This document shows positions 1 to 6,677 of a DNA stretch of 6,677 nt, in pieces. The translations under genes were made by a program, and so were the position numbers. The notes beneath the pieces are model-generated. The model was not told where the DNA came from. It ran no database searches and saw nothing but the letters and a program-made list of their open reading frames with translations. Location: contig CACYBZ010000114.1 of NCBI GenBank assembly GCA_902772795.1, positions 1 through 6,677 of the forward strand. Direction: 5' to 3'. The DNA is from an uncultured Ruminococcus sp. Its GTDB lineage: Bacteria; Bacillota; Clostridia; Oscillospirales; Acutalibacteraceae. The number at the start of each line of letters is the position of its first letter. The stretch's first letter is position 1.

Positions 1-708
1 AAATACTTCGTCACTTTCCTCAAGCAAAACCGTACAGATACAGCGTTGGCTGTCATGTACCACTGCATCTGTTACACTATAATTCGTGATAAGCTTACTT
101 TCGGCATCGCACTTTACATGGTCTTTGTATCCGAAATGTGTTTCATTACTCTTTTTTGTCCATCTTGCATTGGTATCTTTCTGAGACAGTTTTGCTGCGT
201 TTTCAGGCTTTTTACACTCCTCGAGAATACTTCCGCTCTTTATGGTTTTGTTATCGTTCCGACTGTTACGCTGCCTTGGTGCATCTACAAAAGTTGCATC
301 AATAATCGTTCCTTTATGCGTAATCAGTCCCTCTGATTCCAGCATGGAATCGAACATACAGAATAGTTTAGTTCTTCCATTACTTCTGCTTCTGAAAGAG
401 TATTTTCAAAATTCCAAAGAGTATGGGAATCAAGAACTTTGTTTCCTAATCCAAGACCTAAAAAACGCATGAAACTCAGGCGGTCATTGATCTGATATTC
501 GGCCTGGTTAAAAGACAGATTATATATTTTACGGAGAACTGATGCCTTGAATTTGATGATAACATCGATGGGGGGCGTCTTCCCTTTGTGTAGTCCTCCT
601 TCTGACACACTGCGGTGAGCTTGCCTCGAAACATTTCCCAATCAATTGCTCCATTCAATTTTTTTAGTGGCTCTCCAATTCTGTTAATCTTTCATATCTG
701 TTCTCCAT
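1..708 (-). pseudogene. IS5-family transposase, N-terminal part, broken by three frameshifts and cut by the window edge
   Basis: This is a remnant of a DDE transposase that would cut and join the ends of its insertion sequence. Read from an ATG at 708 (MENRYE), the protein continues in four pieces. RINRIGEPLKKLNGAIDWEMF follows after a shift near 688, PPIDVIIKFKASVLRK after a shift in a C run at 570-575, and MFDSMLESEGLITHKGTIID after a shift near 367-370. Family landmarks visible are the IDWEMF and YQINDRLSFMRFLGL blocks, the first catalytic Asp in TIIDATFVDAP and the probable second in VVHDSQ. The catalytic Glu lies beyond the left edge. Each break is explained by loss of one base (A, C and A runs), so the three together restore the starting frame. 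An AAGG at about 716-719 could be the ribosome binding site. The family call is from recalled similarity. Functional inactivation is inferred unless the indels are sequencing errors. Confidence 0.85.
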
Positions 709-792
709 ATCTAAGAACCTTGACTCTATATTTCTCATATCTCTATTTTACTGCTTTTCACGTCTTTTGTGCAGAGGTTTTTAGAGATGCCC
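1..792 (-). mobile_element. Partial IS5-family insertion sequence, tentative outer end at 792
   Basis: The broken transposase defines an IS whose upstream end must lie to the right of 708. The best candidate terminal sequence, read on the minus strand inward from 792, starts GGGCATCTCTAAAAACCTCT and is flanked by TTAA at 793-796. A TTAA or similar 4-bp target is plausible for this family. The opposite terminus is outside the window, so no inverted-repeat match or target duplication can be shown, and the exact boundary is a guess. The presence of the element is well supported by the transposase. Confidence 0.45.
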
Positions 793-884
793 TTAATATT
801 TTGGTTGTTATGTTTTTCAATTACAAAATATAGCAAAATTTTAAACTTGAAATTTAAAGTAGTCAATACAGACGATTTTTTTGT

Positions 885-941
885 TATGCTTTAGGCGACT
901 TCAGCCGCTATTTAACCTACCGCCTTTAGGCGGTAGTGGTT
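885..941 (+). mobile_element. Orphan IS200/IS605-like right end (two hairpins, omega-RNA-like)
   Basis: Two hairpins stand in tandem. The first is GCGAC, loop TTCA, GCCGC at 895-908, with one A/C mismatch on the plus strand that becomes a G-U pair on the minus strand. The second is a perfect 8-bp stem CTACCGCC, loop TTTA, GGCGGTAG at 917-936. The block ends in TGGTTCAG at 937-944 approximately. This arrangement, including the CTTTAG-type loop and a GGTTCA-like ending, resembles the right ends of IS200/IS605 elements in Firmicutes, which double as the 3' part of TnpB guide RNAs. No TnpA or TnpB reading frame is present, so it would be a decayed or solo end. The alternative is a terminator for the pfl operon, but the minus strand lacks a U tract after either hairpin (it reads GTTAAATAGC after the strong one). 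The assignment is by resemblance only. Confidence 0.4.
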
Positions 942-964
942 CAGTTTACGGATAAGTTCTTAAA

Positions 965-1744
965 TTAGTGCATCTGGGGCAAATCCCCTGCCTGAAAGTC
1001 AGCGGTGTGCAGAATTTCGTTGGCTTGTTGAATCTGTGCTTCTGTGGGAACAGGAATATCTCCTAAGGTGTAGTGCAGACCTAAGTTCTGCCACTTCGGT
1101 ACGCCGAATGAATGATAGGGTAACACTTCTACCCGTCTGACAGTTTTTAATGTCCTGATGAATGCATACATTTGTTGTAAACCGTCAACGTCGTCTGTCA
1201 GACCGGGAACTAAAACATGACGTATCCACATATCTTTGTGATGGTCTGAAAGCCATGTTGCCATTTTTAAAATATTCTGATTACCGTGTCCTGTCAGGAT
1301 ACGGTGTTTTTCATTATCCATTTCCTTCAGGTCAAGCAGAATCAGGTCAGTAACGTCCATCAGTTCTTTAAACTCTTTTATCCAGTAAGGATTATCTGAA
1401 AAAGGATGTCCTGCGGTGTCAATCGCTGTATTGACATTATCCCGTTTTGCATAGCTGAACAACTCTTTGACAAATCCCATCTGTAAAAGTGGTTCGCCTC
1501 CGCTTACGGTAATGCCGCCCTCTTTGCCCCAATAGCGTTTGTAACGTAAAATTTTTCTGTACAAATCTTCGGCTTTCCACTTTTCCCCTTTACCGCCTGC
1601 CCACGAATCGGGGTTGTGGCAAAACTGACATCGCAATGTACAGCCTTGCATGAAAACAATGAATCTTACTCCCGGACCGTCTACCAGTCCGAAACTTTCC
1701 AGCTTATGAATATAGCCGATTTGCTGAAGAATCTTTGTGTTCAT
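965..1744 (-). CDS. pflA: Pyruvate formate-lyase activating enzyme (radical SAM)
   Basis: This cytosolic enzyme uses a [4Fe-4S] cluster and S-adenosylmethionine to place the glycyl radical on pyruvate formate-lyase. The 259-aa protein shows the family hallmarks in order: the VDGPGVRF lead-in at 21-28, the CxxxCxxC cluster motif C35, C39, C42 (GCTLRCQFCHNPDSW), and the SAM-binding GGEP at 82-85 (ITVSGGEPLL). DLILLDLKEMD follows in the middle, then WIRHVLVPGLTDD, and the VLPYHSFGVPKW block lies near the C-terminus. Length is close to that of E. coli PflA (246 aa), with a slightly longer N-terminus and C-terminus. Its ATG overlaps the stop codon of pflB by one base (TAATG). No Shine-Dalgarno sequence is obvious, so translational coupling to pflB is likely. 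The gene is intact and is the last one in the operon. A glycyl radical activase for another substrate is possible in principle, but the adjacent canonical PFL makes PflA very probable. Confidence 0.96.
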   Translation of the reverse strand: MNTKILQQIGYIHKLESFGLVDGPGVRFIVFMQGCTLRCQFCHNPDSWAGGKGEKWKAEDLYRKILRYKRYWGKEGGITVSGGEPLLQMGFVKELFSYAKRDNVNTAIDTAGHPFSDNPYWIKEFKELMDVTDLILLDLKEMDNEKHRILTGHGNQNILKMATWLSDHHKDMWIRHVLVPGLTDDVDGLQQMYAFIRTLKTVRRVEVLPYHSFGVPKWQNLGLHYTLGDIPVPTEAQIQQANEILHTADFQAGDLPQMH

Positions 1745-3996
1745 TACAGTGTGTGGTGGCAGGCACGGGAAATAACGTCCAGTTGCTGTTCTCTGGTAAG
1801 GTCAATAAACTTGACAGCATAGCCTGATACTCTGATAGTGAAGTTGGCATATTCTTCTTTTTCAGGGTGTTCCATAGCGTCTTTCAACCGCTCTACACCG
1901 AATACGTTGACATTCAGATGATGTCCGCCCTGGTCAAAATAGCCGTCCAGAACACGAACCAGATTGTCAATTCTTTCCGTATCAGAATGTCCCAATGCGT
2001 CAGGGTTGATAGTCTGGGTGTTGGAAATACCGTCCAAAGCCCAATGATACGGCAATTTCGCTACGGAATTCAGTGAGGCAAGTAAACCGTTTTTCTCTGC
2101 ACCGTAACTGGGATTTGCTCCGGGCGAAAGTGGTTCGCCTGCTTTTCTGCCGTCAGGCATTTCACCTGTGGCTTTACCATAAACCACGTTGGAAGTAATT
2201 GTCAGAATAGAAGTTGTCGGCTCGGAATTGCGATAGGTATGGTGCTTTTTAATCTTGTCAAGAAAAGTATGCAACAGCCATAAAGCAATTTCATCTGCTC
2301 TGTCATCGTCATTACCGTAACGGGGAAATTCCCCTTCTGTTTCATAACCGACAACAAGACCTGTTTCATCTCTTTTGGTTCTGACTTTCGCATATTTAAT
2401 AGCACTCAGAGAGTCAACCACATGAGAAAATCCTGCGATTCCTGTAGCAAATGTTCTGCGGACATCAGTGTCAATCAGTGCCATTTCCGCAGATTCATAA
2501 TAATATTTGTCGTGCATATATTGGATTAAGTTAAGAGCATTGACATAGACCCCTGCCAGCCAGTCCATCATATCATTATAACGGGAAATTACTTCGTCAT
2601 AGTCAAGATATTCTGAAGTAATGGGACGATAAGCCGGCCCGCACTGTTCACGGGTTTTGATATCTACACCGCCGTTGATAGCGTACAACAGACATTTGGC
2701 AAGATTCGCTCTGGCTCCGAAAAACTGCATTTCCTTTCCCGTCTGTGTGGCTGATACACAACAACAGATAGAATAATCATCACCCCATACGGGTTTCATC
2801 ACGTCATCATTTTCATACTGCACTGAACTTGTTATAACAGAAATCTTTGACGCATATTTTTTGAAATTTTCGGGCAGTGCCGAAGAATACAATACCGTAA
2901 GATTAGGCTCAGGAGAAGGCCCCATATTTTCCAGTGTATGCAGAAAACGGAAATCATTTTTTGTTACCATGGAACGTCCGTCAACACCGATACCTGCCAC
3001 TTCCAATGTCGCCCATACAGGGTCACCTGAAAACAGCTGATTGTAGGACGGTATACGGGCAAATTTTACCATGCGGAATTTCATAACAAGATGGTCAATC
3101 AGTTCCTGAGCTTCTGTTTCTGTGATAGTGCCGTTGTGTAAATCTCTTTCAATATAGATATCCAAAAAGGTAGAAATACGTCCGACACTCATTGCTGCAC
3201 CGTTCTGTGTTTTGACAGCGGAAAGATAGCCGAAATACAACCATTGTACTGCTTCTTTCGCATTGGCAGCAGGCTGGGAAATATCAAAGCCATAGGATTC
3301 TGCCATTTCTTTCATCTGATGTAATGCCCTGATTTGTTTGGCAAGTTCCTCACGCTGACGAATAATATCATCTGTCATAGTTCCGTCACCGCAGTTGGCG
3401 AAATCTTTTTGCTTTTCACCAATCAGAAAATCAATGCCGTACAAGGCTACACGACGATAGTCCCCGATAATTCTTCCTCTTGCATAGGTATCGGGAAGTC
3501 CTGTAATAATTTTGTTGTGACGTACTTTTTTCATCTCAGGGGTATAGGCATCGAAAACCCCCTGATTATGTGTTGTTGTATATTCTGTAAAAATTTTCTT
3601 CAGTTCGGGATTGGGGGTATAACCGTATGTTTCACACGCCTGACAAGCCATTTTTATTCCGCCGAACGGCATGAATGCACGTTTCAGAGGTTTGTCAGTC
3701 TGTAATCCCACAACTTTTTCTAAATCTTTGAGTTCTTCGCTGATATATCCCGCCTTGTGCGAGGTAATGGACGATACAATATCGGTATCCATATCCAGCA
3801 CACCGCCGTTAAGACGTTCCTGTTTCTGTAATTGTTGCAAAACCTGCCAGAGTTTCCGGGTTGCTTCGGTTGCCTGTGTCAGAAAACTTTCATCACCGTC
3901 ATATGGTCTGTAATTTTTCTGGATAAAATCACGGACATTTATTTCCCTTTTCCATATTGTACCATCAAAGTCGTTCCACTGTTTAAAATCTGTCAT
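1744..3996 (-). CDS. pflB: Formate C-acetyltransferase (pyruvate formate-lyase)
   Basis: This glycyl radical enzyme converts pyruvate and CoA to formate and acetyl-CoA in anaerobic sugar fermentation. The 750-aa protein matches the usual length (E. coli 760 aa). The N-terminus [19 protein letters not shown] is typical. The active-site pair corresponds to C412-C413 within YSICCCVS at 409-415, followed by the conserved [11 protein letters not shown]. The glycyl radical loop IRVSGYAV places the radical glycine at G725, 25 residues from the end, as in the E. coli enzyme. An extra Cys (C411) precedes the catalytic pair where Ala is usual. The start ATG at 3996 has an AGAGGAG ribosome binding site at 4004-4010 with about 7 nt spacing. 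The stop overlaps pflA, so the two form an operon with the activase. Transcription most likely starts from the promoter at 4076-4104. The protein is oxygen-sensitive once activated (family knowledge). Confidence 0.97.
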   Translation of the reverse strand: MTDFKQWNDFDGTIWKREINVRDFIQKNYRPYDGDESFLTQATEATRKLWQVLQQLQKQERLNGGVLDMDTDIVSSITSHKAGYISEELKDLEKVVGLQTDKPLKRAFMPFGGIKMACQACETYGYTPNPELKKIFTEYTTTHNQGVFDAYTPEMKKVRHNKIITGLPDTYARGRIIGDYRRVALYGIDFLIGEKQKDFANCGDGTMTDDIIRQREELAKQIRALHQMKEMAESYGFDISQPAANAKEAVQWLYFGYLSAVKTQNGAAMSVGRISTFLDIYIERDLHNGTITETEAQELIDHLVMKFRMVKFARIPSYNQLFSGDPVWATLEVAGIGVDGRSMVTKNDFRFLHTLENMGPSPEPNLTVLYSSALPENFKKYASKISVITSSVQYENDDVMKPVWGDDYSICCCVSATQTGKEMQFFGARANLAKCLLYAINGGVDIKTREQCGPAYRPITSEYLDYDEVISRYNDMMDWLAGVYVNALNLIQYMHDKYYYESAEMALIDTDVRRTFATGIAGFSHVVDSLSAIKYAKVRTKRDETGLVVGYETEGEFPRYGNDDDRADEIALWLLHTFLDKIKKHHTYRNSEPTTSILTITSNVVYGKATGEMPDGRKAGEPLSPGANPSYGAEKNGLLASLNSVAKLPYHWALDGISNTQTINPDALGHSDTERIDNLVRVLDGYFDQGGHHLNVNVFGVERLKDAMEHPEKEEYANFTIRVSGYAVKFIDLTREQQLDVISRACHHTL

Positions 3997-4003
3997 AAGA
4001 ATT

Positions 4004-4010
4004 CTCCTCT
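4004..4010 (-). promoter_or_regulatory. Ribosome binding site of pflB
   Basis: On the minus strand the sequence reads AGAGGAG, then 7 nt (AATTCTT), then ATG. This is a strong Shine-Dalgarno match and fixes the pflB start. Confidence 0.85.
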
Positions 4011-4075
4011 CAATACATCAGAGTTTCACATACAGCAACCACGCTGGCAAAATCAGCATATCGAAACATATTTCC

Positions 4076-4104
4076 ATTATAACACACCACGATGGGGAGT
4101 TCAA
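4076..4104 (-). promoter_or_regulatory. Vegetative (sigma-A type) promoter of the pflB-pflA operon
   Basis: On the minus strand a TTGAAC -35 element (4099-4104) and a perfect TATAAT -10 element (4076-4081) are separated by exactly 17 bp. The predicted start site is near 4069, giving a leader of about 70 nt before the pflB ATG. The leader could fold: GTTTC at 4063-4067 can pair with GAAAC at 4023-4027, and GCTG and CAGC at 4043-4057 form a short inner stem. No clear FNR-type (TTGAT-N4-ATCAA) or Rex-type palindrome was found next to it. The call is by consensus only. Confidence 0.75.
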
Positions 4105-4367
4105 GTTATTTGTAAATTTTCTGTTAAAAAGAAAACCACTTTTTTATCTATATTACAGTAATACTTTTTCTGTTTATTGGCATTAATTAATAAAAAAACA
4201 AGAATAATTATTATTTTTAAAAATAATTTTTCTTTAAAAATACTGTTCCCTTATCTGCGACAGACATTCTTATGAGTGCTTTTACAGAAAGTATTTTTAT
4301 GTGTCAATTCTGATAAATTTCTGTAAGAATTTTGTGTCGTATAACAAAACTGATGTTTTGGCAAAAA
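4105..4367. other. Divergent AT-rich intergenic region between pfl and the metal ATPase
   Basis: No credible coding sequence lies here. The stretch is very AT-rich around 4180-4240 and holds the short self-complementary tracts AATAATTATT (about 4203-4212) and TTATTTTTAAAAATAA (about 4211-4226). A 9-bp inverted repeat, AAAAATACT at 4236-4244 and AGTATTTTT at 4290-4298, flanks a 45-nt segment. These may be simple consequences of base composition. The region separates two promoters that point away from each other. Confidence 0.5.
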
Positions 4368-4391
4368 TCTTGTCATGAACTCTTGACAAGA
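4368..4391. promoter_or_regulatory. 8-bp inverted repeat overlapping the ATPase -35 element
   Basis: TCTTGTCA (4368-4375) and TGACAAGA (4384-4391) are exact inverted copies separated by 8 nt. The right arm contains most of the TTGACA -35 hexamer. The position suits a repressor or activator site, but the matching regulator is unknown, and part of the symmetry comes from the -35 sequence itself. Confidence 0.4.
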
Positions 4392-4411
4392 GAGATGGTG
4401 TGTAGTATGAT
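4383..4411 (+). promoter_or_regulatory. Sigma-A type promoter of the metal ATPase gene
   Basis: A perfect -35 TTGACA (4383-4388) is followed by a 17-bp spacer and a -10 TATGAT (4406-4411). Transcription would start around 4418, inside the palindrome that begins at 4411, so a protein bound there should block initiation. The strong core promoter with a downstream operator fits a repressor-controlled gene. Confidence 0.85.
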
Positions 4412-4450
4412 TATTTCAACATATGAGCATATGTTCATATGTTGAAATAA
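4411..4450. promoter_or_regulatory. 40-bp near-perfect palindrome, probable ArsR/SmtB-type metal-sensor operator
   Basis: Two 16-bp arms (TTATTTCAACATATGA and its exact reverse complement) flank the 8-bp centre GCATATGT. The whole 40 bp is symmetric except for one base pair (G at 4428 opposite T at 4433, within GAGCA versus TGTTC). The core reads TGAGCA-TA-TGTTCA, like the TGAACA-n2-TGTTCA half-sites of the 12-2-12 operators bound by ArsR/SmtB repressors such as CzrA, SmtB and CadC. It starts at the last base of the -10 element and ends immediately before the ribosome binding site, so binding would block transcription. In RNA, the same symmetry would form a hairpin at the 5' end of the message. 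No regulator gene is in the window. The element is directly visible. The family of the binding protein is inferred. Confidence 0.8.
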
Positions 4451-4458
4451 AGGAGAGG
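4451..4458 (+). promoter_or_regulatory. Ribosome binding site that sets the ATPase start at 4465
   Basis: AGGAGAGG is followed by 6 nt and ATG at 4465. It supports the internal start MTDKIF over an upstream ATG at 4423, which lies inside the operator palindrome and has no ribosome binding site. Confidence 0.88.
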
Positions 4459-4464
4459 ATTTTT

Positions 4465-6588
4465 ATGACCGACAAAATATTTATACTGGATAATCTTGAT
4501 TGTCCGCATTGTGCGTCAAAGATAGAACAGAAAATCAATACACTTCCTGAAATAGAAAATGCTGTCTTTACGTTTACCACAAAAAAATTGACAGTAAAAA
4601 GTCAGCATTCTTCTGATGTACTTATTGGTTTGTTACAGCAGACCTGCGACAGTATAGAGGACGGGGTAAATGTCAGACTGGCTGAAAAGGAACATACCCA
4701 TCACCATGAAGATACAGATACCAAAAAAGAATATATCACGCTTATCGGTGGATTTGTCATTTTTGCTGTTGCTTTTGCGCTGGAACATATTTTTTCTGAC
4801 AGTATCAAAACAATATATATTGCCGTGTACGTTATTGCCTATCTGATATTGGGTGGTGAAATTCTGATAAAGTCCTGTAAAAATATCGCTAAGGGACAGC
4901 TTTTGGATGAAAACTTTTTGATGAGCATTGCAACATTGGGTGCATTTGCTATACAGGAATTTTCCGAAGCAGTAGGTGTTATGCTGTTTTTCCGTATAGG
5001 CGAACTGTTTCAGGATATTGCCGTTGCCAGAAGCCGAAGTCAGATTATGCGTGCTGTTGACTTGCGTCCTGAAACAGTCAGTCTTGTAAAAGAAAATGAC
5101 GATATCGTCAACATTTCCGCTGAAGAGGTCAACGTCGGTGATATTTTGCTGGTGAGGGTCGGGGACAGAATACCGCTTGACGCTGTGGTTATTGAGGGCA
5201 CAAGTCAGATAGATACTTCTGCGGTGACAGGAGAGAGTATGCCAATCATTGTCAGTAAAGGAAGCAGTATACTTTCAGGTTGTATCAATAAAAGCAATGT
5301 CATTAAAATCAGAGTAGAAAAAGTTCTGGAAGAATCTATGGTAACCAAAATTCTGCATTCTGTGGAAAATGCCGTAGCAGGTAAGCCCAGAATTGACAAT
5401 TTTATTACCCGTTTTTCGAGAATATATACACCGATTGTCGTACTTATTGCCATATGTACTGCGACATTGATACCGCTTTTCACAGACGGTGATTTTACCA
5501 GATGGATATACACGGCATTGAGTTTTCTGGTTATGAGTTGTCCGTGTGCGTTGGTGCTGAGTGTACCGCTGGCGTTTTTCTGTGGAATAGGGGCAAGTTC
5601 ACAATTCGGCATTCTGTTCAAGAACGGCATTGCTATGGAAGTACTGGCGAAGATAAAATGTGTTGTGACTGACAAAACAGGAACGGTAACAAAAGGTGTT
5701 TTTGAAGTTCAGCATATCACAGCGGAAAATGGGATATGCGAAAATGAATTATTGCAGTTCTGTGCTTCCTGCGAACAGTTTTCCACACACCCTGTTGCCT
5801 ATGGAATTACCGAGTATGCACAGAAAAACGGTATAGACTTACTGAAAGCGGACAATGTAGAAGAAATCAGCGGTATGGGTATCAAAGCCGACATCAACGG
5901 GCAGACTGTTCTTTGCGGAAATCAGAAACTGGCAAAAAAATTTCATATTGCCGTTTCTGAAAAACATACAACTGTTTCGGGAACGAAAGTGTTTGTTGCC
6001 GTCAACGGAAAATATGCAGGTTGCCTTGTACTGTCCGATACCGTCAAGGAAAATGCGGAAACATCATTCGGAATGTTGAAAAGGCAGAATATTTTTACAG
6101 CATTACTGACAGGTGATGAAGAAAAAAATGCCGAAGTGGTTGCTGAAAGGATAGGAGCAGATAAATATTATGCCAGACTTTTACCGCAGGAAAAGCTGGA
6201 AAAATTACAGGAAATACGACAACAATACGGCAGTGTCATGTTTGTAGGGGACGGGATTAATGACGCTCCTGTTCTGGCAGGGGCTGACGTTGGCGGAGCT
6301 ATGGGAAGCGGGTCAGATTCAGCGATAGAAGTAGCAGATGTTGTCTTTATGAATTCCGATATGCTTTCCGTGGTGAAGTCACTGGAGATTGCCAAAAAAA
6401 CCACCTCCGTTGCTATGCAGAATGTTGTCTTTGCCATTACCGTAAAAGTGATAGTCATGATTTTGGGGATTACAGGAATTTATGCCAATATGTGGCTGGC
6501 AGTTTTTGCCGATACAGGTGTTGCGGTATTGTGTATTCTGAATTCGGTCAGAATTCTGTTACAGTACAGGAAAGCAAAATCTATATAA
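4465..6588 (+). CDS. cadA: Cd2+/Zn2+/Pb2+-type P1B metal-exporting ATPase
   Basis: This integral membrane pump couples ATP hydrolysis to efflux of soft divalent metals. The 707-aa protein has, in order: an N-terminal HMA domain with LDCPHC (C13, C16); a His/acid-rich linker HTHHHEDTD at 77-85; membrane helices from about 90; the actuator TGE loop at 255-257; SCPCALVLSVP with the metal-binding C359-P-C361; the phosphorylation motif DKTGT with D403; the HP dipeptide H442-P443 in the nucleotide domain; and the hinge GDGINDAP at 595-602. The last helices carry K661 (VFAITVK) and D683 (FADTGV), which together with CPC mark the P1B-2 (CadA/ZntA) class rather than Cu pumps. The start at 4465 is chosen from its AGGAGAGG site. 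The gene is alone on its strand with its own promoter and operator. Induction by metal through an ArsR/SmtB repressor is inferred. Which of Cd, Zn, Pb or Co matters most cannot be read from sequence. Confidence 0.94.
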   Translation: MTDKIFILDNLDCPHCASKIEQKINTLPEIENAVFTFTTKKLTVKSQHSSDVLIGLLQQTCDSIEDGVNVRLAEKEHTHHHEDTDTKKEYITLIGGFVIFAVAFALEHIFSDSIKTIYIAVYVIAYLILGGEILIKSCKNIAKGQLLDENFLMSIATLGAFAIQEFSEAVGVMLFFRIGELFQDIAVARSRSQIMRAVDLRPETVSLVKENDDIVNISAEEVNVGDILLVRVGDRIPLDAVVIEGTSQIDTSAVTGESMPIIVSKGSSILSGCINKSNVIKIRVEKVLEESMVTKILHSVENAVAGKPRIDNFITRFSRIYTPIVVLIAICTATLIPLFTDGDFTRWIYTALSFLVMSCPCALVLSVPLAFFCGIGASSQFGILFKNGIAMEVLAKIKCVVTDKTGTVTKGVFEVQHITAENGICENELLQFCASCEQFSTHPVAYGITEYAQKNGIDLLKADNVEEISGMGIKADINGQTVLCGNQKLAKKFHIAVSEKHTTVSGTKVFVAVNGKYAGCLVLSDTVKENAETSFGMLKRQNIFTALLTGDEEKNAEVVAERIGADKYYARLLPQEKLEKLQEIRQQYGSVMFVGDGINDAPVLAGADVGGAMGSGSDSAIEVADVVFMNSDMLSVVKSLEIAKKTTSVAMQNVVFAITVKVIVMILGITGIYANMWLAVFADTGVAVLCILNSVRILLQYRKAKSI

Positions 6589-6629
6589 AATTTTTCCACC
6601 TGTGCGGTTGAAAGTCAAATCGCTATTGT

Positions 6630-6665
6630 CAAAATTTGCTTACGCAAATTTTGTTTGGAATTTTT
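6630..6665 (+). terminator. Probable Rho-independent terminator after the metal ATPase
   Basis: A perfect 10-bp stem CAAAATTTGC, loop TTAC, GCAAATTTTG (6630-6653) begins about 40 nt after the stop codon and is followed by TTTGG and then AATTTTT to 6665. The stem is AT-rich and the T tract is interrupted by GGAA, so efficiency is uncertain. The stem could also serve a gene arriving from the right. Nothing else is recognisable at 6589-6629 or after 6665. Confidence 0.65.
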
Positions 6666-6677
6666 GGGAGTTTAAGG

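Noticed and set aside
46..472. Plus-strand open frames over the transposase
   Set aside because: Their translations are Cys/Phe/Leu-rich nonsense, while the minus strand gives consistent IS5 transposase blocks.
917..936. Perfect hairpin 28 nt after the pflA stop read as an intrinsic terminator of the pfl operon
   Set aside because: On the minus strand no U run follows the stem, and the surrounding sequence looks more like an IS200/IS605 right end. It may still attenuate transcription, but I did not annotate it as a terminator.
4105..4135. Possible Rex-like or FNR-like site upstream of the pfl promoter (TTGTAAATTTTCTGTTAA)
   Set aside because: The two halves are not a proper inverted repeat and lack the expected spacing, so no redox-regulator site can be claimed.
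3334..4161. Plus-strand open frames opposite the start of pflB
   Set aside because: They are antisense to a strongly conserved gene, have no ribosome binding sites and encode no recognisable protein.
4423..4464. Upstream in-frame ATG extending the metal ATPase by 14 residues
   Set aside because: It lies inside the operator palindrome, has no ribosome binding site, and the extra residues do not match the family. The ATG at 4465 has a strong site.
5205..6458. Minus-strand open frames inside the metal ATPase gene
   Set aside because: They are shadow frames of a clearly conserved coding sequence, with no family motifs of their own.
1..6677. CRISPR arrays, tRNA or rRNA genes
   Set aside because: No regularly spaced repeats and no tRNA- or rRNA-like sequence were noticed on either strand.

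Overview
The window looks like chromosomal DNA of a low-GC anaerobic or facultative Firmicute. A clostridial, Ruminococcus-like bacterium is my best guess, based on AT-rich intergenic DNA, strong AGGAG-type ribosome binding sites, the PFL sequence type and the IS types. No rRNA or other taxonomic marker is present, so this is inference.

Layout from left to right: (1) Positions 1-708, minus strand, hold the N-terminal part of an IS5-family DDE transposase. It is broken by three separate 1-nt deletions, and its C-terminus runs off the left edge. The element's outer end may lie near 792, next to a TTAA. (2) Positions 793-964 hold no gene. They do contain two consecutive hairpins and a GGTTCA-type ending at 895-941 that resemble the right end (omega-RNA 3' part) of an IS200/IS605-family element, with no tnpA or tnpB beside it. 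(3) Positions 965-3996, minus strand, are an intact pflB-pflA operon: pyruvate formate-lyase and its radical-SAM activase. The genes overlap by one base (TAATG) and are driven by a near-consensus promoter at 4076-4104. (4) Positions 3997-4464 are a divergent, AT-rich intergenic region. (5) Positions 4465-6588, plus strand, encode a 707-aa P1B-type (Cd/Zn/Pb-class) metal-exporting ATPase with an N-terminal heavy-metal-binding domain. It is preceded by a textbook promoter (TTGACA, 17 bp, TATGAT) and a 40-bp palindrome with only one mismatched pair, which has the form of an ArsR/SmtB-family metal-sensor operator. A likely terminator follows at 6630-6665.

Functionally, the pfl pair supplies anaerobic, oxygen-sensitive conversion of pyruvate to formate and acetyl-CoA. 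The ATPase removes toxic divalent metals from the cell. The two units are divergently transcribed from separate promoters about 280 bp apart, and I see no direct functional link. The most interesting items are the 40-bp operator, a second inverted repeat over the ATPase -35 element, and the orphan IS605-like right end pointing at the 3' end of pflA. I do not see a clearly novel multi-gene system here.
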